The notes below the pieces were generated by a model. The model did no database searches and had not been told where the DNA came from. It saw only the letters and a list, made by a program, of their open reading frames with translations. This document shows, piece after piece, positions 11,269-24,700 of a DNA stretch of 64,000 nt; position 1 is the first letter of the stretch, and each line of letters starts with the position of its first letter. The stretch is from Brassica napus (Eukaryota; Streptophyta; Magnoliopsida; Brassicales; Brassicaceae): the NCBI RefSeq assembly GCF_020379485.1, contig NC_063446.1:18239525-18303524 (forward strand), in the 5' to 3' direction. Both the position numbers and the translations under genes were made by a program.

Positions 11269-13101
11269 ATGCATTGCTATCCTTGGAAGAGTGTAATAAG
11301 GAGACCATGCGTCTCACGTGTTCTTTCTCTGAGACATTTTACCAAACACTTTCCAGGCGCAAAATCGAACACCTTTTTTCGCACTAGATTTCACTCCAAC
11401 ACCCACGCCGATGTCTCCGTAAGCACGACAACATCATGTTTCAAAAGCCTCGGTTCCACCCAGCAAAACCAAATCCAACTCTACGTCCATACCCTTCTTC
11501 AATGGAACGAGGTCTTTCGCTTTCACTCTCTCTCTAATGCAAAACGAAGCTACGATTTTGCTGGAATTAACTAGTTGGGTTTTGTCTCTATTTCAATTGG
11601 GATTAAAGTTTTGTTTGTGGGCTTGAATTGGTGAAATGTGCAGAAAATGAATCTTACGGCAACTAAAGAAGCTGATGAAGTCATGGAGAGGCATATTGAA
11701 GATTCTCTTGCGATATTGCCTCCTATAAAGACTTGTTACAACTTGCAGTCCAATGAACAAATCAGTTTAATTGATGTTGGAAGTGGTGCAGGCCTTCCTG
11801 GGTTGGTTCTAGCAATTGCTTGTCCAGGTGCTCTTTAAGCTCAAACATGATTATGTTGTATTTCTAGATTAATTGAAAAAGCCAACTTCTTTGTATTCAG
11901 ATTGGAGAGTTACTCTACTGGAGTCTATAAATAAGCGTTGCGTTTTCTTGGAGCACGTCGTTGCTGTCACCGGGCTTACAAATGTTAAAATCGTAAGGGG
12001 CAGAGCAGAGGTATAGTTTTATCCCTCTTTTATGTTTATGATGAGTTTCTGCAATAAGCATTATTGTCACGTTGTTATATTTGTATTATGCTTTTGTGAC
12101 ACAATAGCTGGTAAGGTGGATTATGAATTATATTGACCAACTTTTGTTGTAGAACAGAGTTGTGGGCACGATGTTATGTACAGAGAGAAGTTTGATGTGG
12201 CTATTGCAAGAGCTGTCGCGGAGATGAGAGTCTTAGGTACGTTTGTCACAACTTTTCAAGTAGAAAAGTAGCTGCTTATTAATTGGTCAAAGTGGTTTTG
12301 AGTTGTTTGTCATAAATTTTCAGCTGAATATTGTCTTCCTCTGGTTCGGATTGGTGGATTGTTTGTGGCTGCTAAGGGTCATGACCCTAAGGTCAGACTT
12401 CTCATTAAGTGTTTTCCTTTGTAGATTGATTTCCTTATAACCTAAATGCTTCATGGAATAATTTATAAACAGGAGGAAGTTGAAAATGCAGAAAATGCGG
12501 TTCGCATGTTGGGTGGTTCCATATTACAAATTAGTCCAGGTGTGTTTTCTTTTGGCCTCTATATGCTCACAAGTCGCAAGTTTATCCGAATACACCTAAC
12601 CATCTCTCATTATAATATATCAAAGACTAAATACAGTTTTAAACTTTAGCGAAAATGCAAAAATGATACCTACACAAGAGAAAACCTTGTTATCTTGCCA
12701 ACGCTGATACCATATGGTAAAAAAATAATCGAACTTGTACTCTTAATGTTAGCCTAATGATTTAGATTTAAATAGAAATTTATGTCGGGATGATATGATT
12801 TGTGATGAATTAGTAGAAACAAAGTGTTTCTTGAGACAGGAACTTGGCATTTTGATAAGATTTTGGTATTACCAGGAGAACTTTCAACAGAATTACGGAT
12901 ATATTATATATCTTTTAAAGATTAAAGATATTTTGTTTTTTTATATCTGCTTGTTTAGAAAGATTTTTTTTTGTGTGACAATATGTAGTGGATTCACATA
13001 GCCCATATGGACAACGAACAACTGTTATCTGTCGTAAAGATCATTCCACCCCACAAAAGTATCCACGTGAAGCAGGTACTCCTTCTAAATTACCTTTGTA
13101 A
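11269..13101 (+). CDS. organellar RsmG/GidB-type 16S rRNA (guanine-N7) methyltransferase
   Basis: Seven exons give one continuous frame of 287 residues: 11269-11511, 11644-11827, 11901-12010, 12158-12236, 12324-12391, 12473-12539 and 12989-13101 (TAA 13099-13101). All introns are GT..AG. The basic, Ser-rich first ~50 residues look like a plastid or mitochondrial transit peptide. The GidB core starts with QWNEKMNLTA. The SAM-binding loop LIDVGSGAGLPGLVLAI lies at about 123-139, then the acidic strand LLESINKR, FDVAIARAVAEMRVL and GGLFVAAKGHDP. The bacterial enzyme methylates a conserved guanine of small-subunit rRNA; an organellar role is inferred. From memory the Arabidopsis match is At5g50110. 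Intron 6 is unusually long (449 bp). The ATG at 11269 is the first in frame. Confidence 0.9.
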
Positions 13102-15228
13102 AGATGTCTCATCACTTTCTTTTTAACCTTGATTTGTAAAACAATCTGAAAAGCAATATTTATAAAACTTCCTTTGGAGTTTCAGTTATGTAGACATGGC
13201 CTCTGACTGAAAAAAACATACTCTTTTCTTAAAATAATAGTACTGATTCTTTTACATTATTTCCATATAAAATGATGCTATTTGTTCGAGAGTTCAGTCC
13301 AAATTCCCTGTTACAACAAAGGTGACCAAGCATTAGTAGAAAAACTAGTTTGTCACATGCTCATGGGACCATGACCTATTATATAACATAACATTTCTTA
13401 ACTACCGAATTTGTTAGCCTATAGAACTGTAACAACTGTTATATATGTTTGTTTTGAATTTGAGGGGTTGAAACATGTTAGTGCTAAGTCCAAATCAAAA
13501 GCCAGCAAATTATTTACAATCTCTCATCTCTTTGTGACTGCTCTGCTTGTTAATGTGTATGCAACTGGAAGTAAAAAGGTATATTACCTATTATAATAAG
13601 AGAAACAATAATGTTGAAAATGGCATTTGGCAATATGACTTAGATACCTAACTTATCCGTGTCTAGTTTTATTTAATCACGTCAAAATTTGGAGAATATT
13701 AAAAGAACCCACAATGTTGAAACCAAATGAGAATAGGATATATATTGTATGACATCAGATCCCCACTATGTAGACATGTGCTTTTTTTGTTGCTTCTTTG
13801 TATTCGTTTCCTTGCTCGTAATTATATACTCTGTTGTCCAGTAAACTTTTTTTTGGCTTTTTAGTGGATAGGATTGGGTATTGAAGTTAGGTATCCGACA
13901 TAAAATCCAATTTTGTTACATAACGAACTTTATTTATTGATTAAACCAATACATTATCATAAAGAACACAAGTGCTCATAAAAGAGAGCACAAAATATCG
14001 ACAATGGGCATTCCTTGCTGACAAATCCGCACTGCATTTATCGATTACACAAAAATATATTCAAATAGAGATGTAAACAATTTTGTTTTGAATGGTTTTA
14101 TGATGTTGTGGTTTGTATGAGCAGTTAATGTAAGCCGTTCAAAGTAAAAGCAGTTAATGTAAATATATTTAAATAGAGATGTAAACAATTTTGGTTATCC
14201 GAATGGGGTTATGATGTTTTGTTTTGTACTGTTGACAAGGAAAAACCATCTAAGCGCTTCTATATGTGCGAACAATTTTTGGAGTTCCTTGTGCAAGTTT
14301 CCTCTTGCATCTCTATGATCCTCCTTTCGTTTCATTTTATTCCTTGTTCTAAATTTTTTACATATATTTAAAAAAAAAACATTTATGTTATACCTTAATT
14401 AATACACATAATTAATACACAGTATTATTTGATTATGTTAATTAATAAATTAAAAGAATAAGGGTAAAATTGGAAAACTATCAAATAAATGTATTGAAAA
14501 CATAAAAGGACATTTAAATGAAAATAAATGTTAAACTTTACAATGACAATTAAAATGAAACGGAAAAAATATTAATCTAATAATCTTTTGATTTTGGTAT
14601 TCTAAATTAAGCTTTTACTTTCCTTTTATTTTTCTGCACAAAAATAAAATTATTCATGAAATATTTACATTTCTATCTAAGTTTGTCACTTTAATAAAGA
14701 TATATATAGAGCAAAATCTATATTCGTTTTAAATCTACTTACAATATTGTGTACATGATAAAATTGGAGCAAACAAAAAAATCAAAAAGATGTTTAAAGC
14801 TAATACCATGAAGTTATGTCTTTTCCCGTAATTTGTCTCGCTATAAACAATACCGAATAGACAATCTACTTGTCCCCTTTTGGATAATTTTATATGCTAT
14901 TGCACTAATATAATAGACTTCTTTAGCAAAGATTTTATAGCTACTTGGTTTGATTAGATTCTGGTGAGACCAAATTGCTAAGAATTAGATTTTTTAAACA
15001 TGTACTGGAAACAGGGGACTCGCAGTCAACTCGAGTTTATGGTTTAATAGAAGCTCTGTTCTTTTATTCAAGTAACATACTCATCTCACACATTCCACAC
15101 ATTCATTTATTATCCCAAAACATAAACTCATCAAGAAAACGGATCAACATATATTAACAGAGGAAACAAATTACTAACATCAGCCACATATTTTGTATCC
15201 CATCCAACTTAATTTATTTTAAAACTTT
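13102..15228. other. intergenic, AT-rich
   Basis: A ~65-bp block at 14054-14118 ('AAATAGAGATGTAAACAATT') recurs about 105 bases later at 14158-14224. A Stowaway-like MITE is listed separately. No gene was recognised; this includes the 3' flanks of two convergent genes. Confidence 0.5.
14319..14569. mobile_element. Stowaway-like MITE
   Basis: The left end CTCCTTTCGTTTCATTTTAT pairs with the complement of TTAAAATGAAACGGAAAAAA at the right. A TA follows the right end; the left TA is degraded. No coding capacity. Confidence 0.5.
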
Positions 15229-16395
15229 TTATAAGGCTGGTTCCAAAATCTCCCAAACCTTAACTTGAGAGTCAAGTCCTCCACTGTAAATGTGATAAGA
15301 AGCCTCTGATTGTGTACCGGAATCACGTATGGCTCCGGTTAAGCATTTAACTGGTCCTCTGTGCCCCTCCAACACAGCCAGGCACGAATAATCCTCCGAA
15401 GAACATTTCCACAGCCTCACTGTCTTATCTGCAGAGCCACTACAGACTATGTCTGAAACAACCGCAAGGCAAAGAACAGACTCTGTGTGACCTCTTAGCA
15501 CTCCAGCAACAGCAACGTGTCCACCTTCGTGGTCTCTTTCCCACACCAATATTGATCCGTCAGATCCACCCGAATACAACAGATTGTAACTGCTTAACGC
15601 CAACGCGTTAATACCCGAATCATGGTCTGACAATGTTGCAACCAAATAATGTTTCTTCTTTTTCTTTTTCTCCTCATCGAGGTTCTTCCTCCACACTTTA
15701 ATTTTCCGGTCAGAAGACCCTGTGTATATATCTCCATTCTCGGACAGCTCAACAGCATTGATTGCATCGTCGTGGGCGTTTGTAATGGACTCTAGGCATT
15801 TAAAATCGGTGGTTCGCCAGATCTTGAGCGTCCGGTCCCATGAGACAGAATAGAGTAGTGCTCCATCTCTTGATAACGCTAAACCCGAAACCGCGTCTAC
15901 ATGGTGAACCCAAGAAGCTTTCTTGTGCCTCCTTATTTGGACTTGGTTGTTAGGCATCAAACACTTTGCCAAACGGTCACTCATCGTTGGCATCGTTGCT
16001 AAATGCATGTACTTTTTATTACTGGCTTCTGCCTCTTCAACGACGTCTTTTATCTTCCAGACACGTATCTTCTGATCTTGGTGTGCTGTGAAGAGTTTAT
16101 CAGCCAATATTACCAATGACTTCACTGCTCCTCCGTCTCCTCTTTCTCCTGTTATCACATCGCCGTTGCTTGACGCTTCGGCTAATGTTTCCAACGTGCT
16201 TGCATTCCACAATCTTACAGCTCCATCGCTGGAGCCTGTGTAAAGTCTCTTTCCTGCAAGGGTTAGAGATGAAATGTAAGAGGATGTGTGACCGACAAGA
16301 GTAGCGATACATTGATGAAGTGCCTGCGAAATAGATATTTGATGATCTTCATGAGACCAATCTCCTTCTTCTTGAGTTCCGTGGCACCGTATCAT
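15229..16395 (-). CDS. WD40 repeat protein (JINGUBANG-like family)
   Basis: Single exon, 388 residues, start ATG at 16395. The frame is open further upstream, but that part is Cys/Phe-rich, unlike the family, and 388 residues fits what I recall of the Arabidopsis neighbour At5g50120. Seven WD units are visible by their ends: SSDGAVRLW, HQDQKIRVW, SWDRTLKIW, SSDRKIKVW, GGSDGSILVW, SADKTVRLW and GGLDSQVKVW, closing a seven-bladed propeller. A Lys/Glu-rich loop (KNLDEEKKKKKK) sits between blades 4 and 5, and a longer insert with SDRLAKCLMPNNQVQIRRHKK before blade 3 is typical of the JINGUBANG group. Such proteins are protein-binding scaffolds; one relative regulates pollen germination. The exact role here is unknown. 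Confidence 0.92.
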   Translation of the reverse strand: MIRCHGTQEEGDWSHEDHQISISQALHQCIATLVGHTSSYISSLTLAGKRLYTGSSDGAVRLWNASTLETLAEASSNGDVITGERGDGGAVKSLVILADKLFTAHQDQKIRVWKIKDVVEEAEASNKKYMHLATMPTMSDRLAKCLMPNNQVQIRRHKKASWVHHVDAVSGLALSRDGALLYSVSWDRTLKIWRTTDFKCLESITNAHDDAINAVELSENGDIYTGSSDRKIKVWRKNLDEEKKKKKKHYLVATLSDHDSGINALALSSYNLLYSGGSDGSILVWERDHEGGHVAVAGVLRGHTESVLCLAVVSDIVCSGSADKTVRLWKCSSEDYSCLAVLEGHRGPVKCLTGAIRDSGTQSEASYHIYSGGLDSQVKVWEILEPAL

Positions 16396-17298
16396 ATTGT
16401 TTCTTATGAAGGAATATTTGAATTGATTTATTGAACAACTTACCAAAGTTTGTAGAGTTTTTATACAGAGGAAAAAAGAAGATTGGTGCATAGAAAGGAT
16501 ACAGTTTGGGGGAAAGTAGTCGTGGAAACAACAATTGGCTCCAAGACTTGGACTATTCTTAATACTTATCAATTTGGACCCTTTACAATTGTGAGCAAAT
16601 AAGAAAACGAAAAGAATAATGTGACGGGAGGGTGAGTAGGATGCAATATATATTTTAAATGTTCTATATATATTTGCACAATCTTGTTTGGTAGATTCCT
16701 TTCTCACAAAAAGTGGAGAAAAAAAGTTAAAAGTATGACCCTATAGTATTATTTACAAGCTAGAGACTAGAGTTGGGATGTGCTCCATGCGTTGTGACTT
16801 GTCTGACACCTGCTATTTTCTTAGACGCGAATATGAATATGATCTTACAGTAGATGTGGTAAAAAAAAAAAGAGAGAAAATGGTCTCGAATAGCAAAAAA
16901 AGGAAAATACAAAGGAAAATACAAGTTTTTGTTTACGAGCTAGCATTTAATATAAATGGCTAAAATCACCAAAATAAGTTTCTTTAAAAAGATAAAAAGA
17001 TATATATATATATATATATATATTTCTGTTTAAGGATTGAAAATTTTCTTTTCAAAAAAATTCACGAAATTCTTTTTTTCAGCTTTTTTTTTGTTGGAAA
17101 ACTTTTTTTCAGAAAACCTTTTTTTGCTATTCTTTTTTTCAAACTCTCTTTTTTTCTCAAAACAATTTAAAAAACTCTTTTGAATGTATATATATATATA
17201 TATATATACATATATCATGAATTTGGGTTTATGAAGACTTTCTAAATAAGTATAATATCTTTTTAAAATTTAGTAAGATATTGATAAATATATATATA
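16396..17298. other. upstream region of the WD40 gene and low-complexity DNA
   Basis: It holds the probable promoter of the minus-strand gene. (AT)n runs at about 17001-17023 and 17187-17210 flank a T-rich stretch whose apparent Lys-rich minus frame is low complexity. Confidence 0.5.
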
Positions 17299-19814
17299 CT
17301 AGATGATTTTCCAGTGCTCATGCACGGGTATAAATATTTATAAAATAAATATATTATAATAATTTATTAATAATTTATTTTAAATTTTTAATTATTCTGT
17401 TATTTATATTGTAATAAACATACATGGTTTATTTTAAATAGCATTATATTATTTTAATTAGACGTATAATTTTGGATATATAATATCTCGACTGTTTGGT
17501 TATTATTTAGATATATTAGATAACATTTACTTTTTTGATTCAACTAAGATACTTTTATTATACATATTAAAATTTTGATTACTTTTTTTTTGTTTTCATG
17601 TAGTTTGATTTTTGTCTTAGATTTGTATATATATTCTAGTAAGATTTTGTATAATTTAATATATGTTGTTTTAAGAATCAAACAGTAAAAGTAAACTAAA
17701 GTGTTGATTGATTCAAATTTCCATAAATAAATATAACAGTGATACTTAATTGTAATAGTTGGTTAATATATGTATAATATTATTTGAGAATTTCGTATTA
17801 AGTTAATAATATTTTGAGTTGCCTACAATTTATATGTATAATAATATTACTATAAATAAAAATATATTATTTTTTATTTAATGTTTGACTTTGTGTAAAA
17901 AAATTGGATTGGTCTAGTTACTCATTTGTGGGTATATTGTGTTACATGTATTCCATCAAATTTAGTATAACTATTTCTATCTAATTCAACCAAATTATAT
18001 TTATTGTATTCATTGCATTAGTTTGGTTTTCATCTTAGATGTGTATATATATTTATGAATTGGCTATCTGTAATTTGTAAATATCCCCACGACTATGTTA
18101 ATTTTATAGGATTTAGTAGTTTGGTATATGTTAATTTTCAAAAAATAGAATTACAAAAATAAAGTGATGATAGGTACAAAATTTCATAAAAACATAACTG
18201 ATACATTCTAAAAAGGAATAATAACTCTTTACTTTACATTAATATCAATATTACTTTTCTAAACTTTCATTTTTATGAAATCACATTAAATATAAAAAAT
18301 ATTTCGTTTTAAGTTTTATAAATATTTTATTTATCATATATTTTATTTGAAAAATATAAAAGGGAACATAAAAAAAGAAAGATTATATTAAATTTTATTC
18401 ATTAAAGATATCTTAGTTTATGTTATTTAAATTATTTTGTAATAATTTGAGAAATGATTGATTTAAATAAAATGCTTAATACTTTCAAAATATATATTAT
18501 GTTGTTTAAAATTATTTATTTAAAAAGAAGATTATTTCTTTACTTTAAAATCAAGACTGTTTTTTGAACTTTCCTTATTATGAATTACACTATATAAAAA
18601 ATACATTTTGTCAACGAAATATTTATACCAATAACAATTAAATATTTATAGCTCATGCACGGATATAAATTTTTATAAAATTAATATATTATAATAATTG
18701 ATTGCTATTTATTTTAAATTTTAAATTAATTTATAATTTTTGTGCATGATTAATATTAATAATATTACATTACTTTAGTTAGACATATTATTTTAGATAT
18801 GTTATATCTAGTCGATTTTGTTTACAGTCAATTTAGTTATCATTTGAGTATATTCGATTGCATCTATTTTTCTGAATTCAACTATTAAATATTTTATTCT
18901 AAATATATTAAAATTTTCATTAATTTTCTTATTTGCATTTAGGTTGGTTGTTATATTAAATATGTAAATATATTTTAGGAAAATTATGTATACCTTAAGA
19001 TAGATTGTGCCTAGAATAAAATAAAAAATAAACTAAAGTGTCTGATTCCAAATTACATAAATTAATATAAAGATAATACTCTAAAGTCTCATGTATATAT
19101 ATAAGTACTTACATAAATAACTCATACATTTTTGGAAATTCATGAACATATATCAATATTTACAATAATTGAAATATTTTATAAATTCTAAATAATTTTA
19201 TGCCTTAGATTTATTGAACGGTAAATTGAAATTTATTTTAAATAATTTTAAATTTGATTTTGTATCTTGATTATATATTAAGTTCTACAAACATAAAAAA
19301 TTTAAAAGCAAATTATATATTAAGAAAACATATAATTTTAATAATGAAAAATATAATATATCTCACTCGTTAAAGTATATAGTGTTATGCTATTTTAAAA
19401 TATTATGTAATTATTTGATTTGCTTTGGTATTCACATTATATACAAATATATATTTTCATATAAGAAAATATAGATATAAAGAAACTATTTTATTACTTG
19501 AAAATTATATTTTCTGTTAATTATAAATATGTTTAATGGAATATTACTATTTTTGAACTTTCCTTTTTAATAAAATCTCTATTATATATACATATATTTT
19601 CGTTTTTAAATTTGCTTTTTAAACTCTATAAATATTTCTTTTTATTATATATGTTATTTGGAAAATTTTAAAAAGGAAACTGAATAAAAAATTAATAATA
19701 GTATTTAAATGTAATATTTTTAATTCACTAAAGGTATCAGTGTAATCAACCGTCGTGAGAGTTAACGTGAGCGCGACACATAGGAAACTGGCTTCTCAAA
19801 TAATATTATAGAGA
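17299..19814 (-). mobile_element. non-autonomous Helitron, minus strand
   Basis: Read on the minus strand, it starts TCTCTATAATATTATTTGAG (5' TC end, 19814) and ends in a hairpin (stem GTGC/GCAC, about 17316-17327) followed by CTAG (17302-17299). The flanks are A at 17298 and T at 19815, matching Helitron insertion between A and T without duplication. It is AT-rich with no Rep/helicase. The interior contains two diverged copies of one ~1.3-kb segment: the 'GCTCATGCACGG' hairpin block occurs near 17317 and again near 18651 with similar following sequence. Confidence 0.75.
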
Positions 19815-20201
19815 TTATTTGATTTGCTTTGGTATTCACATTATATACAAATATATATTTTCATATAAGAAAATATAGATATAAAGAAACTATTTTATTG
19901 CTTCAAAATTATATTTTCTGTTATTTATTTTTAATGGAATGTTACTATTTTTGAACTTTCCTTTTTTGTGAAATCTCTATTATATATACTTATATTTTCG
20001 TTTTTAAATTTACTTTTTAAACTCTATAGATATTTCCTTTTTATTATATATGTTATTTGAAATTTTTTTAAAAAGAAACTGAATAAAAAATAAATAATAG
20101 TATGTAAACGTAATATTTTTAACTCACCAAGGGTATCAGTGTAATCAACCATCGTGAGAGTTAACGTGAGAGCGACACATAGAAAACTGACTTCTCAAAT
20201 A

Positions 20202-20205
<4 letters not shown>
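19815..20205 (-). repeat. tandem duplicate of the Helitron 5' end
   Basis: About 390 bp repeat the terminal 400 bp of the adjacent Helitron (compare 19411-19802), including 'GAGAGTTAACGTGAG' and 'CTTCTCAAATAATATT', at roughly 90% identity by eye. It ends in a (TA)n microsatellite at 20209-20249. Confidence 0.75.
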
Positions 20206-20254
<49 letters not shown>

Positions 20255-21793
20255 TTCATAAAATTTAGGAAAACTTTCATATGTGTATTTAAAAATACAT
20301 TCTTAAATGTGTATTCAAGAAGACATTCATCAAAATATATTTACGAATATTTCACTAAATTTTATTTATATGTATATTTAGTAAGATATTCTTAAATATG
20401 TTCAAAATCTTGCTAAAATATTTTTGAAAGGCCTTTCTGAATATTATATCTAATTTTTTTATAACAATATTATACATATTTTAAAGAATATTCATAAATT
20501 TTAAAAGATGTTATATATTGAGTAATATTTTCTTAAATATGTATATAAATCAAATTCAAAAAGATGTCAACTACATTTGAGAAAAACTTTCTAGATATCC
20601 GTCTGAGTTATATTTAAGAAGTCTATTTACACATTTATGAAAGCATTCATGAATTGGGAAAATAAATTTACAAAGTTAAGAAGATATCATACACATCTAA
20701 AAAATTCTTTGTAATTTATTTTAGAGATTTTTTTCTAAAAGAAAGATTTCCTAAAAGAAGTTATTAGTGAGTTTAGAAGACAAAAGCTTAAAAAGCTATT
20801 AGTGAGTTTTGGGCTTAAAAATAAACAGATAGTAAAATTGCTATAAATCAATAATGTAAAGATGAGAACAACTATTATTTATAAAGTATCAACATATAGA
20901 TAATTAATAATTATTTATTTATGGAGATTTTTCATATTCTTCAAAAGTATCTTTCAATTGATCTACATAACAAAATTTTAGATGAATTTATTTCATAAAA
21001 TATTTGTATAGATTTGAAATTCTGATTACTAATATTGATATCATTCGTAAAATATATTTAATGGATTTTTGGATTATTCATATAAAATGATATGTATTAG
21101 ATGTTCAAGTTTATAAGAAATTATACTATTGATATTAATGATTAATTAAAATAAATAGTAGAATTATTCATAACAAGTAATTATTTCATCTTGAACTCTT
21201 CAAAATTTAAAATACATATAAAAACACATGAAGTAAAATCTATACTATTATTTGAGACGTGAATTTGCTTATTTGCCATGTTCTCCATGATTTTAGGTTG
21301 ATTCATTAGTTTTAATAAACAACTAGAGCTTGACCGTAAATCCACACAGTGTTATTTTTATAGAATAAACATATATGAATGTTATTTTTATAGAATAAAC
21401 ATATATGAATTTTTTTACAACACAAACATGTAATGATTGCAAACACATACGTTCGTACAGGTATTTGTTCAATTTGTAATATATAATATTTATGATAAAT
21501 CGACGGTTATTGTAAAAATTGGTTAGAAAATAATCCGGTTAGAGAATTATTGTAAGTTTGGTTAGAGAATATTCTAACAAAATGAAGAATTTGTGATTAA
21601 TTAAGAGAGAAATACTTTTTGGATTAGACATGTTTTATATGAATTACAGATGGATCATTAATTACTAAACGGATGAGCAATATAGATGGGTCGTAGAAAA
21701 TAGATTAAAAGTGTAGATATTCTTGCAATACGAGGATAAATATAAGGTCATATTTCATTTTTTTAAATAAACAAAATTATAAGCATATTGGTA
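20206..21793. other. AT-rich intergenic DNA, no gene seen
   Basis: It begins with the (TA)n tract, followed by several degenerate repeats of 'ATGTATTTAAGAA/AAGACATTC' type to about 20680. A 27-base stretch including 'GTTATTTTTATAG' is tandemly doubled at about 21350-21410. No element ends were identified. Confidence 0.5.
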
Positions 21794-24700
21794 TCCCCTA
21801 TATATTAATTGGGAATCATTTGAAAAATTAGAATCTTAATTTTATATTAATTAAAAAAACCCCAAATCCTAGGTGGCATTCTAAATGCCTTCTAAATTCA
21901 ATTTCAAAGAATTCTATAGCATCTAATATAAAATATAGTTTAATCTAATGGTGTCACATTATTCCATAATTATATAACACTAGAGAACATTATATTAACC
22001 AAAAATATTAGAAGTATGTATTCTTTCCTTAAATAAAAGTTACAGAGTTACCTAATATGATTTACATATAAATAGCAATTAATGATTATGAATAATAAAG
22101 ATTTGATAACAATTTTTGCATCCTTCTTCATTTTTGTTTAAATTTATATTATTAAAAAAAATTAAACAATCACATTAACCATATAATAAAAAATTATATT
22201 TTTTCTTATATGTTATATTTTGAATATTTTAAAATGACTTTAAATTACCAAAATGAGAAAACCTTATATGTTATTTTTTTTAAAACGATTTTAAAATACA
22301 AAAAATAAGGACACCTTATATGTTATATTTTTCTTATATATTAGAATTTTCTTATACGTTATATTTTGAAATTTTTTAAAACAATTTTAAATTACAAAAA
22401 TGTAAGTTTTCCTTAAATATACGACTAAAAACATTAAAATGACATGTATCAATTCGATTGTTGATTTGAAAGCTTTCAAAACCATATGGAAGATAAAAGT
22501 CAAAATAATTTAATTGTGGAAACAATACTGTTCATTTTTTTCAAGAATGTATTCGAGAAAAAAAATAAGGTTTTTATGTCATAATTTGTTTAATGTCCAC
22601 TAGAGAACATTATATTAACCTAAAATATAAGAAGTGTGTATTCTTTCCATAAATAAAAGGTACGGAATTACCTAAAATGATTTACATATATATGACAATT
22701 AAAGATTATGAATAATAAAGATTTGATAACAATTTTTGCATCCTTCTTCATTTTTGTTTAATTTTGTATTATTAAAAAAATAAACAATCACATTAACCAT
22801 ATAGTAAAAAAATTAGATTTTTTCTTATATGTTATATTTTGAATTTTTTAAAATGACTTTAAATTACAAAAATAAGGAAACCTTATATGTTATATTTTTT
22901 TTTTTAAAAACGACTTTAAAAAATAAAAATGAGGACACCTTATATGTTATATTTTTCTTATATGTTCGATTTTTTCTTATATGTTATATTTTGAATTTTT
23001 TTAAAACGACTTTAAATTACAAAAATGTAAGTTTTCCTTAAGTATACGATTAAAAAACATTAAAATGACATGTATCAGTTCGATGGTTGTTTTGAAAGCT
23101 TTCAAAACCATATGTAAGATAAAAGTGAAAATAATTCAACTGTGAAAACAATACTGTTCACTTTTTCAAGAATGTGTTCGAGGAAAAAAATAAGATTTTT
23201 ATGTCATAATTTGTTTAATGTCCACTAGAGAACATTATATTAACCTCAAATATAGGAAGTGTGTATTCTTTCCCTAAATAAAAGCTACAAAATTACCTAA
23301 TATGATTTACATATATATGGCAATTAATGATTATGAATAATAAAGATTTGATAACAATTTTTGCATCTTTCTTCATTTTGTTTCATTTTATATTATTAAA
23401 AAAAAACAATCACATTAACCATATAATAAAAAAATTAAAATTTTCTTATATGTTATATTTGGAATTTTTTAAAATGACATTAAATTACAAAAATGAAGAA
23501 ACCTTATATATTATATATTTTTTTTAAACGACTTTAAAATACAAAAATGAGGACATCTTATATGTTATATTTTTTCTTATATGTTATATTTTGAATTTTT
23601 TAAAACGACTTTAAATTACAAAAATGTAAGTTTTCCTTAAGTATACGACTAAAAACATTAAAATGACATGTATCAATTCGATGGTTGATTGAAAAGCTTT
23701 CAAAACCATATGGAAGATAAAAGTCAAAATAATTCAACTGTGAAAACAATAATGTTCACTTTTTCAAGAATGTGTTCGAGGAAAAAAATAAGGTTTTTAT
23801 GTCATAATTTGTTTAATGTCCACTAGAGAACATTATATTAACCTAAAATATAAGAAGTGTGTATTCTTTCTCTAAATAAAAGTTACAAAAGTACCTAATA
23901 TGATTTACATATATATGGCAATTAATGATTATGAATAATAAAGATTTGATAACAATTTTTGCATCCTTCTTCATTTTGTTTAATTTTATATTATTAAAAA
24001 ATAAACAATCACATTAACCATATAATATTTTTTTTTTCTTGTATGTTATATTTGGAATTTTTTAAAATGACATTAAATTACAAAAAATGAGGAAACCTTA
24101 TCTGTTATATTTTTTTTTAAAAACGTCTTTAAAATACAAAAATGAGGACACCTTATATGTTATATTTTTCTTATATGTTATATTTTTTCTTATATGTTAT
24201 ATTTTGAATTTTTTTAAAACGACTTTAAATTACAAAAATGTTAGTTTTCCTTAAGTATACGACTAAAAACATTAAAATGACATGTATCAATTCGATGGTT
24301 GATTGGAAAGCTTTCAAAACCATATGGAAGATAAAAGTCAAAATAATTCAACTATGAAAACAATAATGTTCACTTTTTCAAGAATGTGTTCGAGGAAAAA
24401 AATAAGGTTTTTATGTCATAATTTGTTTAATGTCCACTAGAGAACATTATATTAACCTAAAATATAAGAAGTGTGTATTCTTTCTCTAAATAAAAGTTAC
24501 AAAATTACCTAATATGATTTACATATATATGGCAATTAATGATTATGAATAATAAAGATTTGATAACAATTTTTGCATCCTTCTTCATTTTGTTTAATTT
24601 TATATTATTAAAAAAATAAACAATCACATTAACCATATAATAAAAAAAAATTTCTTATATGTTATATTTGGAATTTTTTAAAATGACATTAAATTACAAA

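Noticed and set aside
16396..16707. Upstream extension of the WD40 frame to a 492-residue protein
   Set aside because: The extra N-terminus is Phe/Cys/Ser-rich, unlike the family, and includes promoter-like AT-rich sequence; the ATG at 16395 fits family length.
22829..23527. Small proteins (MLYFEFFKMTLNYKN type) in the tandem units
   Set aside because: The frames arise from AT-rich repeat units, are not conserved in length between copies and have no domain.
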